From assembly GCF_002902725.1 (NCBI RefSeq), contig NZ_PPRT01000038.1, forward strand, positions 28,320-92,319: a stretch of 64,000 nucleotides of DNA. The letters are read 5' to 3'. Under the pieces are notes generated by a model. That model saw only the letters and a list, made by a program, of their open reading frames with translations, did no database searches and was not told the DNA's origin. This DNA is from Staphylococcus caprae. GTDB lineage: Bacteria > Bacillota > Bacilli > Staphylococcales > Staphylococcaceae. This document shows positions 36,400 to 51,080 of this stretch, one piece after another (position 1 is the first letter of the stretch; the number at the start of each line of letters is the position of its first letter). The translations under genes and the position numbers were made by a program.

Positions 36400-36619
36400 G
36401 GGAGTGAGACAGAAATATAATTTAGCAAAATTATTTTCGTTGTCCCTCTCCCAACTTGCATTGTTTGTAGAATTTCTTTTTAAGAAATTCTCTATGTTGG
36501 GGGCCCTCCGGCAAGGATGGCTAGGATTGAAAGAAGCTTGATATAAGCGCACTTTCAATTCAGACATCTACTGCCAATATGTTAAAAAAGGCTGAGACAA
36601 TTAATTATGTCCCAACCTC
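36400..36619 (+). repeat. Staphylococcal intergenic repeat, copy 2 (longest)
   Basis: Longest copy, about 220 bases, between sbcC and mscL. It begins GGGAGTGAGACAGAAATATA and pairs with a later GTTGTCCCTCTCCC. A second perfect hairpin AGAATTTCTT-TTT-AAGAAATTCT lies at 36469-36491. It ends TTATGTCCCAACCTC. Copies 1 and 3 are in the opposite orientation. The first hairpin can act as an sbcC terminator. Confidence 0.8.
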
Positions 36620-36628
36620 AAATGTTTA

Positions 36629-36985
36629 TTAATTTTTTTCTCTTAATAGGTCTCTGATTTCAGTTAATAAAACTGTATTTTCTTCTACTTCTTCCTCTTC
36701 TTCTTCTTTTTTCATAATTGTATTAGCAATTTTTACAAAGATGAAAAGAGCAAAAGCAACAATTATAAAATCAATGATTGATTGTATGAAAAGACCATAT
36801 TTTATGCCCCAGAAAGACCAATCTTTAGCAAAATCTACTGAACCGAAGATTTTACCTATTAAAGGCATAATGATGAACTGAACTAATGAAGTGACAATTT
36901 TATTGAATGCTGCGCCCATTACTACGGCAACGGCTAAATCTAATACATTACCTTTAAGGGCGAACTCTTTAAATTCCTTTAACAT
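36629..36985 (-). CDS. mscL: Large-conductance mechanosensitive channel
   Basis: 118 residues: [20 protein letters not shown] with helix 1 (about 14-36), periplasm-equivalent loop, helix 2 (about 65-90), and an acidic C-terminal bundle ([12 protein letters not shown]). Releases solutes on osmotic downshock. AAAGGGA site on minus strand. Neighbour of the betaine transporter opuD, a natural osmotic pairing. Confidence 0.96.
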   Translation of the reverse strand: MLKEFKEFALKGNVLDLAVAVVMGAAFNKIVTSLVQFIIMPLIGKIFGSVDFAKDWSFWGIKYGLFIQSIIDFIIVAFALFIFVKIANTIMKKEEEEEEVEENTVLLTEIRDLLREKN

Positions 36986-37199
36986 ATGTATAGTCCCTTT
37001 CTATGTAAAATGTAAGAGTAATTATACAACATATAATAAATTTAGCAAATACTATATTTATGCAAATTTGATTATGAAAAAGACGTTTGATATCCTAGTA
37101 GAAGTGTATTAGTAAAGTTAAATTTTTTAAGATAAAAATATAATTATTTAATTTTACTACTTTGAAAATTAAATATTTGGATGAAGGGAGTAATTAATT

Positions 37200-38840
37200 A
37201 TGAATTCTTCTTCTCAAAAAAGAGGGAATAAGAAGTTTTCTTCTGTATTCATCTATAGTTCGATTATAGTAGCTATAGTCGTACTCATAGGTGCAATCTG
37301 GCCTGAGAAGTTTGATGGCATTACAAATGCTATTAAAATGTGGATTACTAATAAATTAGGTTGGTATTACTTAATTCTTACTACGATTATTGTTTTCTTT
37401 TGTATCTTCCTAATTTTCAGCCCAATCGGCAAACTTAAGTTAGGTAAACCTCATGACAAACCTGAATTCAACTCAATTTCATGGTTCGCAATGTTATTCA
37501 GTGCTGGTATGGGAATAGGATTAGTTTTCTATGGTGCTGCTGAACCAATGGCCGATTTTGCTGCGCCCCCAACAGCTGATCCTAAAACAACTCAAGCCTA
37601 TACTGAAGCTTTAAGATCAACATTCTTCCATTGGGGATTCCATGCGTGGGCTATTTACGGTGTGGTTGCATTAGCTTTAGCATATGCACAATTCCGTAAA
37701 GATGAACCTGGGTTGATTTCTAGAACACTACGTCCGATTTTAGGAGATAAAGTTGAAGGACCTATTGGGACATTCATCGACGTTCTTTCTGTCTTTGCTA
37801 CTTTAGTCGGCGTAGCAGTTTCCTTAGGTATGGGAGCTTTACAAATTAATGGTGGATTGAATTACCTATTTAAAGTTCCTAACAATACATTAGTCCAAGG
37901 AATCATCATTGTAGTTGTAACTATTTTATTCATCGCAAGTGCGTGGTCTGGTTTAAGTAGAGGTATTCAATATTTAAGTAACTTAAATATTGGTTTAGGT
38001 GCTATATTAATGATTATTACATTAATTATTGGACCTACAGTTTTAATACTAAATATGTTAACTAGTTCAACTGGTAATTTACTTAATACATTCTTATTCA
38101 ACAGTTTTGATACTGCAGCTTTAAATGGCCAAAAACGTGATTGGATGTCTACTTGGACACTATACTATTGGGGTTGGTGGCTAAGTTGGAGTCCATTTGT
38201 TGGTGTATTTATTGCCCGTGTATCAAAAGGACGCTCAATCCGAGAATTTATTTCAGGTGTATTATTAGTTCCAGCTTTAGTAAGCTTTGTATGGTTCAGT
38301 GTATTTGGTGTATTAGGTATTGAAACAGGTAAAAAACATCCTGAATTATTCAAAATGTCACCAGAAACGCAACTATTCGGTGTATTCAATCATATGCCAA
38401 TAGGTACGATACTATCTATCATTGCATTATTATTAATTGCTTCATTCTTTATAACTTCTGCGGACTCAGCTACTTTCGTTTTAGGTATGCAAACAACATT
38501 TGGTTCTCTAAATCCAAGTAGTTTAGTTAAAGTTACATGGGGTATTGCACAAGCTCTAATTGCTTTCGTACTGTTACTAGCTGGTGGCGGTGATGGTTCA
38601 AAAGCGTTGAATTCTATTCAAAGTGCTGCGATTATTAGTGCCTTCCCATTCTCGTTCGTCGTCATAATGATGATGATTAGTTTCTATAAAGATGCCAATC
38701 AAGAGCGTAAGTTCCTTGGTTTAACACTGACTCCAAATAAACATCGTTTACAAGATTATGTTAAATATCAACAAGAAGATTATGAGTCAGATATTCTTGA
38801 AAAAAGAGAAGCTAGAAGAAATAAAGAAAAAGAAGAATAG
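37200..38840 (+). CDS. opuD: BCCT-family glycine betaine transporter
   Basis: 546-residue transporter with 12 membrane helices. The Gly-rich GMGIGLVFYGAAEPM segment (about residue 102) forms the sodium/betaine path and WTLYYWGWWLSWSPFVGVF is the BCCT signature carrying the aromatic substrate box. A charged C-terminal tail (KREARRNKEKEE) is the likely osmosensor. Takes up betaine during salt stress. AAGGGAG site before the ATG; own terminator. Confidence 0.92.
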   Translation: MNSSSQKRGNKKFSSVFIYSSIIVAIVVLIGAIWPEKFDGITNAIKMWITNKLGWYYLILTTIIVFFCIFLIFSPIGKLKLGKPHDKPEFNSISWFAMLFSAGMGIGLVFYGAAEPMADFAAPPTADPKTTQAYTEALRSTFFHWGFHAWAIYGVVALALAYAQFRKDEPGLISRTLRPILGDKVEGPIGTFIDVLSVFATLVGVAVSLGMGALQINGGLNYLFKVPNNTLVQGIIIVVVTILFIASAWSGLSRGIQYLSNLNIGLGAILMIITLIIGPTVLILNMLTSSTGNLLNTFLFNSFDTAALNGQKRDWMSTWTLYYWGWWLSWSPFVGVFIARVSKGRSIREFISGVLLVPALVSFVWFSVFGVLGIETGKKHPELFKMSPETQLFGVFNHMPIGTILSIIALLLIASFFITSADSATFVLGMQTTFGSLNPSSLVKVTWGIAQALIAFVLLLAGGGDGSKALNSIQSAAIISAFPFSFVVIMMMISFYKDANQERKFLGLTLTPNKHRLQDYVKYQQEDYESDILEKREARRNKEKEE

Positions 38841-38851
38841 TTAAATTTTAG

Positions 38852-38890
38852 CCTATAGTATGAAAATTAATTCATACTATAGGTTTTTTT
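38852..38890 (+). terminator. Terminator after opuD
   Basis: CCTATAGTATGAA-AATTAA-TTCATACTATAGG perfect 13-base stem, seven T. Confidence 0.93.
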
Positions 38891-38936
38891 ATTATTAAAT
38901 TTTTTGAAAAGCAAAAAGGTTCATTTTAATTGGGAT

Positions 38937-38951
38937 TGATAACCATTCTCA
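38937..38951. promoter_or_regulatory. Fur-like box upstream of acnA
   Basis: TGATAACCATTCTCA matches the 7-1-7 Fur consensus TGATAATNATTATCA at 12 of the 14 specified positions. It is about 110 bases upstream of the acnA promoter and just after the opuD terminator. Confidence 0.55.
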
Positions 38952-39048
38952 ATTAATAATATTTACTTATTGCACTAACAGTCAATGATAACTTTTACTT
39001 ATACTACCTGATTAAAAATGCGAAACGTAAATAGTGTCTTTTATGATG

Positions 39049-39077
39049 TTACACAGTTGTTTTGATAAACATATAAT
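39049..39077 (+). promoter_or_regulatory. Promoter of acnA
   Basis: TTACAC, 17-base spacer, TATAAT, 55 bases before the ATG. Confidence 0.7.
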
Positions 39078-39132
39078 AATACAATTTAATTAACGGCATA
39101 TAAATATATAGAAATATCAAGGGGGATATTAA

Positions 39133-41838
39133 ATGGCTTCTAATTTTAAAGAACAAGCAAAGAAACATTTCCAATTAAATGGCCAGTCATACACTTACTA
39201 TGATTTAAAGACATTAGAAGAAAAAGGTTTAACTAAAATTTCAAAATTACCTTACTCAATTCGTGTTTTGTTAGAATCTGTATTACGTCAAGAAGACGAC
39301 TTTGTAATTACTGACGATCACATTAAATCATTAAGTGAATTTGGTAAAGAAGGTAACGAAGGTGAAGTACCTTTCAAACCATCTCGAGTAATCTTGCAAG
39401 ACTTTACAGGTGTGCCAGCAGTAGTAGATTTGGCATCATTACGTAAAGCTATGAATGATGTGGGTGGAGATATTAATAAAATTAACCCTGAAGTACCAGT
39501 TGATTTAGTTATTGACCACTCAGTACAAGTAGATAGCTATGCAAACCCTGATGCTTTAGAACGAAATATGAAATTAGAATTTGAACGTAACTATGAACGT
39601 TATCAATTTTTAAACTGGGCTACTAAAGCTTTTGATAATTATAACGCTGTACCACCTGCAACAGGTATCGTACACCAAGTAAACTTAGAGTATTTAGCTA
39701 ATGTTGTCCACGTGCGTGACGTTGATGGTGAACAAACTGCATTCCCAGATACTTTAGTAGGTACTGACTCTCATACTACAATGATCAATGGTATCGGCGT
39801 ATTAGGTTGGGGCGTTGGTGGTATCGAAGCTGAAGCTGGTATGTTAGGTCAACCATCTTACTTCCCAATTCCAGAAGTAATCGGTGTACGTTTAACTAAT
39901 TCATTACCACAAGGTTCTACAGCAACTGACTTAGCTTTACGTGTTACTGAAGAGTTACGTAAAAAAGGTGTGGTCGGTAAATTTGTAGAATTCTTCGGCC
40001 CTGGTGTACAACATTTACCATTAGCTGACCGTGCTACAATTGCTAACATGGCGCCTGAGTATGGTGCAACTTGTGGTTTCTTCCCAGTAGATGAAGAATC
40101 ACTTAAATACATGAAATTAACTGGTCGTAAAGATGACCATATTGAATTAGTTAAAGAATATTTACAACAAAATAATATGTTCTTTGATGTTGAAAAAGAA
40201 GACCCAGAATATACTGATGTTATTGACTTAGATTTATCTACAGTTGAAGCTTCATTATCTGGTCCTAAACGTCCTCAAGATTTAATTTTCTTAAGTGACA
40301 TGAAGACTGAATTTGAAAAATCTGTTACTGCTCCTGCAGGCAACCAAGGTCATGGTTTAGATGACAGTGAATTTGATAAGAAAGCAGAAATTAAATTCAA
40401 TGATGGTTCAACTTCAACAATGAAAACTGGTGACATTGCAATTGCTGCAATTACATCTTGTACAAATACGTCTAACCCTTACGTTATGTTAGGTGCAGGT
40501 TTAGTTGCTAAAAAGGCAGTTGAAAAAGGTCTTAAAGTACCTGAATTCGTTAAAACTTCATTAGCACCAGGTTCAAAAGTTGTTACAGGTTATTTAAGAG
40601 ATTCTGGCTTACAAGAATACTTAGATGATTTAGGATTCAACCTAGTAGGTTATGGTTGTACTACATGTATCGGTAACTCAGGTCCTTTATTACCAGAAAT
40701 TGAAAAAGCAGTTGCGGACGAAGATTTATTAGTAACTTCAGTATTATCTGGTAACCGTAACTTCGAAGGTCGTATCCATCCATTAGTAAAAGCTAACTAC
40801 TTAGCTTCACCTCAATTGGTTGTTGCTTATGCATTAGCTGGTACGGTAGATATCGATTTACAAAATGAACCAATTGGAAAAGGCAAAGATGGAGAAGATG
40901 TTTATTTACAAGATATCTGGCCTTCAATTAAAGAAGTTTCAGATACTGTTGATAGTGTCGTTACTCCAGAATTATTCTTAGAAGAATACAAAAATGTATA
41001 TAATAATAATGAAATGTGGAATGAAATCGATGTTACTGATGAACCATTGTATGATTTCGATCCAAATTCAACATACATTCAAAATCCAACATTCTTCCAA
41101 GGTTTATCTAAAGAACCAGGAACAATTGAACCACTTAAAGACTTACGTGTGATGGGTAAATTTGGTGATTCAGTTACAACTGACCATATTTCTCCAGCAG
41201 GTGCTATCGGTAAAGATACACCAGCAGGTAAATACCTATTAGATCATGATGTACCTATTCGTGACTTTAACTCATATGGTTCACGTCGTGGTAACCACGA
41301 AGTAATGGTAAGAGGTACATTTGCAAATATTCGTATTAAAAACCAATTAGCTCCAGGTACTGAAGGTGGCTTCACAACGTATTGGCCAACTGAAGAAATT
41401 ATGCCTATATATGATGCTGCAATGAAATATAAAGAAGATGGTACTGGATTAGCTGTATTAGCAGGTAATGATTATGGTATGGGATCTTCTCGTGACTGGG
41501 CAGCTAAAGGTACTAACTTATTAGGTGTTAAAACTGTTATTGCTCAAAGTTACGAACGTATTCACCGTTCAAACTTAGTAATGATGGGTGTTTTACCATT
41601 ACAATTCCAACAAGGTGATTCTGCAGAGTCATTAGGTTTAGATGGTAAAGAAGAAATCTCAGTGGATATTACTGAAGATGTTCAACCACATGACTTAGTT
41701 AAAGTTCATGCTAAAAAAGAAAATGGCGATGTTGTAGACTTTGAAGCTATCGTACGTTTCGACTCATTAGTAGAATTAGATTACTATCGTCATGGTGGTA
41801 TCTTACAAATGGTACTAAGAAATAAATTAGCACAATAA
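39133..41838 (+). CDS. acnA: Aconitate hydratase
   Basis: 901-residue aconitase A/IRP-type enzyme of the TCA cycle, interconverting citrate and isocitrate. The [4Fe-4S] cysteines are in [11 protein letters not shown] and [29 protein letters not shown] and [21 protein letters not shown] are substrate and cofactor segments. Full length, AGGGGG site before the ATG. In starved cells such proteins can also bind mRNA. A Fur-like box lies about 180 bases upstream. Confidence 0.97.
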   Translation: MASNFKEQAKKHFQLNGQSYTYYDLKTLEEKGLTKISKLPYSIRVLLESVLRQEDDFVITDDHIKSLSEFGKEGNEGEVPFKPSRVILQDFTGVPAVVDLASLRKAMNDVGGDINKINPEVPVDLVIDHSVQVDSYANPDALERNMKLEFERNYERYQFLNWATKAFDNYNAVPPATGIVHQVNLEYLANVVHVRDVDGEQTAFPDTLVGTDSHTTMINGIGVLGWGVGGIEAEAGMLGQPSYFPIPEVIGVRLTNSLPQGSTATDLALRVTEELRKKGVVGKFVEFFGPGVQHLPLADRATIANMAPEYGATCGFFPVDEESLKYMKLTGRKDDHIELVKEYLQQNNMFFDVEKEDPEYTDVIDLDLSTVEASLSGPKRPQDLIFLSDMKTEFEKSVTAPAGNQGHGLDDSEFDKKAEIKFNDGSTSTMKTGDIAIAAITSCTNTSNPYVMLGAGLVAKKAVEKGLKVPEFVKTSLAPGSKVVTGYLRDSGLQEYLDDLGFNLVGYGCTTCIGNSGPLLPEIEKAVADEDLLVTSVLSGNRNFEGRIHPLVKANYLASPQLVVAYALAGTVDIDLQNEPIGKGKDGEDVYLQDIWPSIKEVSDTVDSVVTPELFLEEYKNVYNNNEMWNEIDVTDEPLYDFDPNSTYIQNPTFFQGLSKEPGTIEPLKDLRVMGKFGDSVTTDHISPAGAIGKDTPAGKYLLDHDVPIRDFNSYGSRRGNHEVMVRGTFANIRIKNQLAPGTEGGFTTYWPTEEIMPIYDAAMKYKEDGTGLAVLAGNDYGMGSSRDWAAKGTNLLGVKTVIAQSYERIHRSNLVMMGVLPLQFQQGDSAESLGLDGKEEISVDITEDVQPHDLVKVHAKKENGDVVDFEAIVRFDSLVELDYYRHGGILQMVLRNKLAQ

Positions 41839-41882
41839 TCTTATTTCATAATAATTTAAGTATGTGTTAAGTTGAACCACTT

Positions 41883-41916
41883 GCCGTGTTAACGTTTATG
41901 TTGGCACGGCTTCTTT
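41883..41916 (+). terminator. Terminator after acnA
   Basis: GCCGTGTTAAC pairs with GTTGGCACGGC (wobbles), followed by TTCTTT. T-run is weak. Confidence 0.65.
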
Positions 41917-41971
41917 GTGTTATGCTTACAATATAACTAAGAAACAAAAGCTGAAAGAAGGACTTATTAAT

Positions 41972-42439
41972 ATGATTTATAGTTTGACTGAAATTGAAGC
42001 GAGGTACCAAGAAACAGATAAAATGGGAGTTATTTATCATGGGAACTATGCTACATGGTTTGAGGTTGCTCGAACAGACTACATAAGAAAACTGGGATTT
42101 AGCTATGCTGATATGGAGAAAGAAGGTATCATTTCTCCTGTAACTGATTTAAATATCAAGTATAAGAAATCTATTTTTTATCCTGAAAAAGTAACGATTA
42201 AAACATGGGTTGAAAAGTATTCAAGACTACGTTCTTTATATTGTTATGAGGTTTACAATGAAAAAGGTGAACTCGCAACTACAGGATCAACTGAATTAAT
42301 TTGTATGAAAGCTGATAATTTTAGACCTATTCGTCTAGATCGCTACTTCCCTGAATGGCATGAAACTTATAGTAAAGTTTCCGAATTAAATCAAGAAGGT
42401 AAAGATGCAGAAGTTAAAAATGGCATCGAAAATTTATAA
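41972..42439 (+). CDS. Acyl-CoA thioesterase, 4HBT/YbgC family
   Basis: 155-residue hotdog-fold thioesterase. YQETDKMGVIYHGNYATWFE carries the catalytic Asp (TDKMG) and the conserved YHGNY. ATG 41972 follows AAGAAGGAC; the frame is open 57 bases further up. It hydrolyses some acyl-CoA, with the substrate unknown. Position next to acnA is conserved in staphylococci as I remember. Confidence 0.85.
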   Translation: MIYSLTEIEARYQETDKMGVIYHGNYATWFEVARTDYIRKLGFSYADMEKEGIISPVTDLNIKYKKSIFYPEKVTIKTWVEKYSRLRSLYCYEVYNEKGELATTGSTELICMKADNFRPIRLDRYFPEWHETYSKVSELNQEGKDAEVKNGIENL

Positions 42440-42449
42440 ATATTAAACT

Positions 42450-42488
42450 GACCCGCTTCTGAGTGATTCAAAAGAGGGTCGTTTTTTT
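42450..42488 (+). terminator. Terminator after thioesterase gene
   Basis: GACCC...GGGTC stem with inner pairing, then seven T. The T-run overlaps the 3' end of the minus-strand gene. Confidence 0.78.
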
Positions 42489-42783
42489 ACTTTTTACTAT
42501 ATGATATTTCATCTTCATGATTCACAACATCTACCTTGATTTCATCATCTTGGAAGTACCATAAGTCTTTTTCAGCTACAACAACATTTAAACCATTGTA
42601 GTTCTTTTCAAAACCAATTTCTATATCTTCTCGTTGCTCGACATTAAACGCAGGGCTAAATCCTTGTTTAAGTTGAAATTCTCCACCATATCTTACATAA
42701 AATTGAAGTACTTTATTAGCTTCTGGCAAATCAAGTTCATCTTTGAACCAATTAACCGCTTCATCTGTAAGTTCAATATTCAT
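42487..42783 (-). CDS. HesB-like (YneR-type) protein
   Basis: 98-residue protein of the HesB/IscA fold family: [19 protein letters not shown] and [19 protein letters not shown]. It has no cysteine at all, so it cannot be a classical A-type iron-sulfur carrier. Bacillus YneR, beside the plsY homologue yneS, is similar. AAGGGG site on minus strand. Function unknown. Confidence 0.85.
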   Translation of the reverse strand: MNIELTDEAVNWFKDELDLPEANKVLQFYVRYGGEFQLKQGFSPAFNVEQREDIEIGFEKNYNGLNVVVAEKDLWYFQDDEIKVDVVNHEDEISYSKK

Positions 42784-42932
42784 TTTTTCACCCCTTCAGT
42801 ATTAATTATATTTAAAATGTAATTTAAATCTTTAATAATATTCGCATTATAGCACATCACAAATGTAAAGATAATTTATACAGCCTACAAGCGTATTAAA
42901 AAACACTGAGTTTAGCCGTTCTATAATTTTTG

Positions 42933-42970
42933 AAAATAAAAACACTAGAAGTAAGTATACCTCTAGTGTT
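42933..42970 (-). terminator. Terminator after plsY
   Basis: AACACTAGA pairs with TCTAGTGTT. The T-run follows on the minus strand. Confidence 0.85.
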
Positions 42971-42988
42971 GAATTTCAAAATTTTAAG

Positions 42989-43597
42989 TTACATCCATTT
43001 AATTTTAGGTTCTTCACCTTTAAAAATTCTAACAATATTTGTTCTATGTCGAATAATGAGTATAATTGATACAAGTCCACTCATTCCGAGCAATATATAG
43101 TCATGTATAATAAGAGAGCCGATGACACAGCTAATAGCAGCGATAATGCTAGATAATGAAACATATTTGAATATCTTCAAAACACTGAAAAATATAATCG
43201 CTAAGACTAAGAGTAGAATAGGATTAACGCCAAGTACTACTCCAGCACTTGTAGCTACAGCCTTGCCACCATTAAATTTAAGGTAGATAGGGTACACATG
43301 GCCTAAAATTGCAAATAACCCTACAATCAACCCGTTAGTGAAGAAAGTACTAATCACTCCGTCCGCATGTACTGGGAACCATAATGGGAAAAAGACTGTA
43401 ATAAATCCTTTGAAAATATCTAGAAATGTTACTACAAAACCAGCTGGCCTCCCTAAAACACGAAAGCTATTTGTTGCTCCAGTGTTGCCACTCCCATATT
43501 GTCTAATATCCTTTTTAAAGAATAACTTTCCAATTACTAATCCACTTGGAAATGCACCGATAAGATAACTTAAAACTAACATGACGACAATCATCAT
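42989..43597 (-). CDS. plsY: Glycerol-3-phosphate acyltransferase PlsY
   Basis: 202-residue membrane enzyme that acylates glycerol-3-phosphate with acyl-phosphate from PlsX, the first step of phospholipid synthesis. Five membrane helices. Conserved loops are [16 protein letters not shown] and [12 protein letters not shown]. Two initial Met codons leave the exact start open by one residue. Divergent from parE, as in many Firmicutes. Confidence 0.95.
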   Translation of the reverse strand: MMIVVMLVLSYLIGAFPSGLVIGKLFFKKDIRQYGSGNTGATNSFRVLGRPAGFVVTFLDIFKGFITVFFPLWFPVHADGVISTFFTNGLIVGLFAILGHVYPIYLKFNGGKAVATSAGVVLGVNPILLLVLAIIFFSVLKIFKYVSLSSIIAAISCVIGSLIIHDYILLGMSGLVSIILIIRHRTNIVRIFKGEEPKIKWM

Positions 43598-43766
43598 AAA
43601 ACTTACACATCCTTTAGTGACTTAGCTTCATTTTACCATATTCATAAACAATTAGAACATTGATAATTCAATTTATTAAATTACTGCAATCAAAACAACT
43701 TGATTATATAAATGATACTTGCAATTTAAGCCAATTTATATAAGAATAACTATTGTATAGTTTTAA

Positions 43767-48199
<4,433 letters not shown>

Positions 48200-48269
48200 A
48201 AAAAGTATATGCAATCGCATAATAAAATGATAAAATTATTCTTAATAATCTTAACTAAAAAATTCACAA

Positions 48270-48368
48270 GGGATTTATGTTTAATTTGAGGATTCAAAAA
48301 GTTAGGTATACGGTACTGATTCAGTACTAGTAAAACTTTTTTGATGATAAAAAAGTAGCATAAATCTC
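48270..48368 (+). ncRNA. Nested hairpin leader before alsT
   Basis: Outer stem GGGATTTATG / CATAAATCTC (48270-48279, 48359-48368). Inside is AAAAAGTT / AAACTTTTTT enclosing a perfect GTACTG-ATT-CAGTAC hairpin. The inner part with its T-run looks like an intrinsic terminator (48296-48342). It may simply end parC transcripts or form a regulatory leader. It matches no riboswitch I know. Confidence 0.5.
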
Positions 48369-48415
48369 TTGGTGCGTTTAAGAGAATAAATTTAAGAGGA
48401 TGAGAGGGATTCGAT

Positions 48416-49879
48416 TTGCAAGATTTCGATAATTTGATTCCTGGCTGGTTTAAATCTTTTGTTCAAGTCGGGAATGATTTGATTTGGTCGCAATATCTTA
48501 TTGGATTACTATTAACAGCAGGATTTTTCTTTACAATTAGTTCTAAATTTGTCCAATTAAGAATGTTGCCTGAAATGTTTAGAGCACTCACTGAGAAACC
48601 TGAGACATTAAGTAGTGGTAAAAAAGGAATATCACCTTTCCAAGCATTTGCGATTAGTGCTGGTTCACGTGTAGGTACTGGTAATATTGCCGGTGTAGCT
48701 ACGGCGATCGTTTTAGGTGGACCTGGTGCAGTATTTTGGATGTGGATTATCGCATTTATTGGTGCAGCAAGTGCATTTATGGAAGCAACATTAGCACAGG
48801 TTTATAAAGTGCATGATAAAGAGGGCGGTTTCCGTGGTGGTCCAGCCTATTACATTACAAAAGGGTTGAACCAAAAATGGTTAGGTATTGTCTTTGCGAC
48901 ATTAATCACGGTTACATTTGCGTTTGTATTTAATACAGTGCAATCTAATACAATCGCAGAGTCTCTAAATACGCAATACCATGTGAGTCCTGTTATAACT
49001 GGTATTATCTTAGCGGTTATCACTGCTATTATCATTTTTGGTGGTGTACGAAGCATTGCAACATTATCATCACTCATCGTACCTATCATGGCAATCATTT
49101 ACATAGGAATGGTACTCGTTATTTTATTATTAAATATTGATCAAATCGTTCCAATGATTGGCACTATTATTAAAAGTGCATTTGGTTTACAACAAGTCAC
49201 TGGTGGTGCTGTAGGTGCAGCTATACTTCAAGGGATTAAACGTGGTTTATTCTCAAATGAAGCTGGTATGGGTTCTGCGCCAAATGCTGCAGCAACAGCT
49301 GCTGTGCCACATCCAGTTAAACAAGGTTTAATTCAATCATTAGGTGTGTTCTTTGATACAATGTTAGTTTGTACAGCTACAGCCATTATGATTCTGTTAT
49401 ATTCTGGCTTGAAGTTTGGAGAAAATGCGCCTCAAGGTGTTGCGGTTACACAATCAGCACTAAATGAACATTTAGGTTCTGCTGGCGGTATTTTCTTAAC
49501 AGTTGCAATTACTTTATTCGCATTCTCATCTGTAGTTGGTAACTACTATTATGGGCAATCAAACATCGAATTTTTATCTAAAAATAAAGCAGTATTATTT
49601 ATCTTTAGATGTTTAGTTGTTCTTTTAGTATTTATTGGTGCAGTTGCGAAAACTGAAACGGTTTGGAGCACTGCTGACTTATTTATGGGATTAATGGCTA
49701 TCGTAAATATCATTTCGATTATCGGATTATCTAATATAGCCTTCGCTGTGATGAAAGATTATCAGCAACAACGTAAAGAAGGTAAGAAACCTGTATTTAA
49801 ACCTGAAAATTTAGAAATCAACTTATTTGGTATTGAATCTTGGGGACAACAAGGTAAGATACCTCGTAATCACAAATAA
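48416..49879 (+). CDS. alsT: Sodium:alanine symporter family protein
   Basis: 487-residue AGCS-family transporter with about 11 helices. SAGSRVGTGNIAGVATAI is the ion-binding region and GIKRGLFSNEAGMGSAP the family signature. Takes up alanine, glycine or glutamine with sodium. TTG start (ttg caa gat) preceded by GAGAGGG. Transcribed alone, behind the nested hairpin leader. Confidence 0.9.
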   Translation: MQDFDNLIPGWFKSFVQVGNDLIWSQYLIGLLLTAGFFFTISSKFVQLRMLPEMFRALTEKPETLSSGKKGISPFQAFAISAGSRVGTGNIAGVATAIVLGGPGAVFWMWIIAFIGAASAFMEATLAQVYKVHDKEGGFRGGPAYYITKGLNQKWLGIVFATLITVTFAFVFNTVQSNTIAESLNTQYHVSPVITGIILAVITAIIIFGGVRSIATLSSLIVPIMAIIYIGMVLVILLLNIDQIVPMIGTIIKSAFGLQQVTGGAVGAAILQGIKRGLFSNEAGMGSAPNAAATAAVPHPVKQGLIQSLGVFFDTMLVCTATAIMILLYSGLKFGENAPQGVAVTQSALNEHLGSAGGIFLTVAITLFAFSSVVGNYYYGQSNIEFLSKNKAVLFIFRCLVVLLVFIGAVAKTETVWSTADLFMGLMAIVNIISIIGLSNIAFAVMKDYQQQRKEGKKPVFKPENLEINLFGIESWGQQGKIPRNHK

Positions 49880-49891
49880 TGAAGTAAACGT

Positions 49892-49932
49892 AACGACTTG
49901 AGGCATTCATATGCTTATCAAGTCGTTCTTTT
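49892..49932 (+). terminator. Terminator after alsT
   Basis: AACGACTTGA pairs perfectly with TCAAGTCGTT, then CTTTTTG. Confidence 0.88.
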
Positions 49933-50066
49933 TGTTTAATATCGAATGATACATTTTGTTGTACAATTTCAATTTATGAATGATACATATGTGCCTTCAT
50001 AAGTCGCTTTTCATTTTCAAAAAATAGCATTATAATCTTACTAATGATAATAGAAAGGTGATTATG

Positions 50067-50918
50067 ATGAGTAGATATGAGATAACCAAAACACTAAATA
50101 ACAACGTCATCATATGCACAAGTGATAATCATGAAGTTGTCTTAATTGGTAAAGGGATTGGGTTTAATAAGAAAGTGGGGATGACTTTAGATGATAGTGC
50201 CTCCATTGAAAAGGTTTATAAATTAGAACAGAAGCAACAAAAAGAACACTATCAAACGTTGGTTGAAATGGGAGAAGACCACGTTGTACAGGCAGTAATT
50301 GAATCAGTTAATATTATCTCTGATGCTGCGATTAGAACTGATGATAAAAGTTTAGTTGTAGCACTCACGGATCATATTATTTTCGCATATAAAAGATTAA
50401 AACAAAATCAAGTGATTTCTAATCCTTTTGCAATAGAAACACAACATTTATATAGTGATGCTTATCAAATTGCTAAACAAGTGATTAATAATTTGAACCA
50501 GACATTAGATGTATATTTTCCTGAAGATGAAATCGGCTTTATTGCATTGCATATAGCTTCTAATTCTGAAGATTTATCCATGCATGATATATCAGTAATT
50601 AATAAATTGATAAGTAAAATTATGACAATTATTGAAACGGATTTAAATCACGAAATTGATAAAACTACAATTCAATATCAGCGTTTTATCAGACACATAC
50701 AATTTTTAATTTATAGATTAACTAAAGGTGAAAATGTCGCCGCTCAGGACAATTTTATTTCTATGATTAAGCAACTTTATCCGCAATGTTTTAATACTGC
50801 TTATAAAATATTGAAAATGATTCAAAGACAATTTGACGTTATTATAGATGAATCTGAGATTGTATATCTCGCATTACATATTTATCATTTTGAAGCACAA
50901 ATAAATATTAAACGATGA
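50067..50918 (+). CDS. glcT: Transcription antiterminator GlcT
   Basis: 283-residue BglG/SacY-family antiterminator. RNA-binding CAT domain (residues 1-55, VLIGKGIGFNKKVG) followed by two PRD domains (about 65-170 and 175-283) with PTS-phosphorylated histidines in LTDHIIFA, ALHIASNSE, QRFIRHIQFL and LALHIYHFE. Expected to control the glucose PTS gene ptsG, which is not in this window. Three closely spaced starts; ATG 50067 best fits the GAAAGG site. Confidence 0.88.
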   Translation: MSRYEITKTLNNNVIICTSDNHEVVLIGKGIGFNKKVGMTLDDSASIEKVYKLEQKQQKEHYQTLVEMGEDHVVQAVIESVNIISDAAIRTDDKSLVVALTDHIIFAYKRLKQNQVISNPFAIETQHLYSDAYQIAKQVINNLNQTLDVYFPEDEIGFIALHIASNSEDLSMHDISVINKLISKIMTIIETDLNHEIDKTTIQYQRFIRHIQFLIYRLTKGENVAAQDNFISMIKQLYPQCFNTAYKILKMIQRQFDVIIDESEIVYLALHIYHFEAQINIKR

Positions 50919-51080
50919 ATGAATGGCTCATTTATTTTACTATTTTCAAACAAATATGATTAACTTTAATTGTTTTGTGTTATGATGATTATTGTATTTT
51001 TAAACAAATTCGTTTATTAATCTAACTTAATACAAATCTCAATATCAATTGACTTATAAATGTAAGGTATGGTGAATTTA

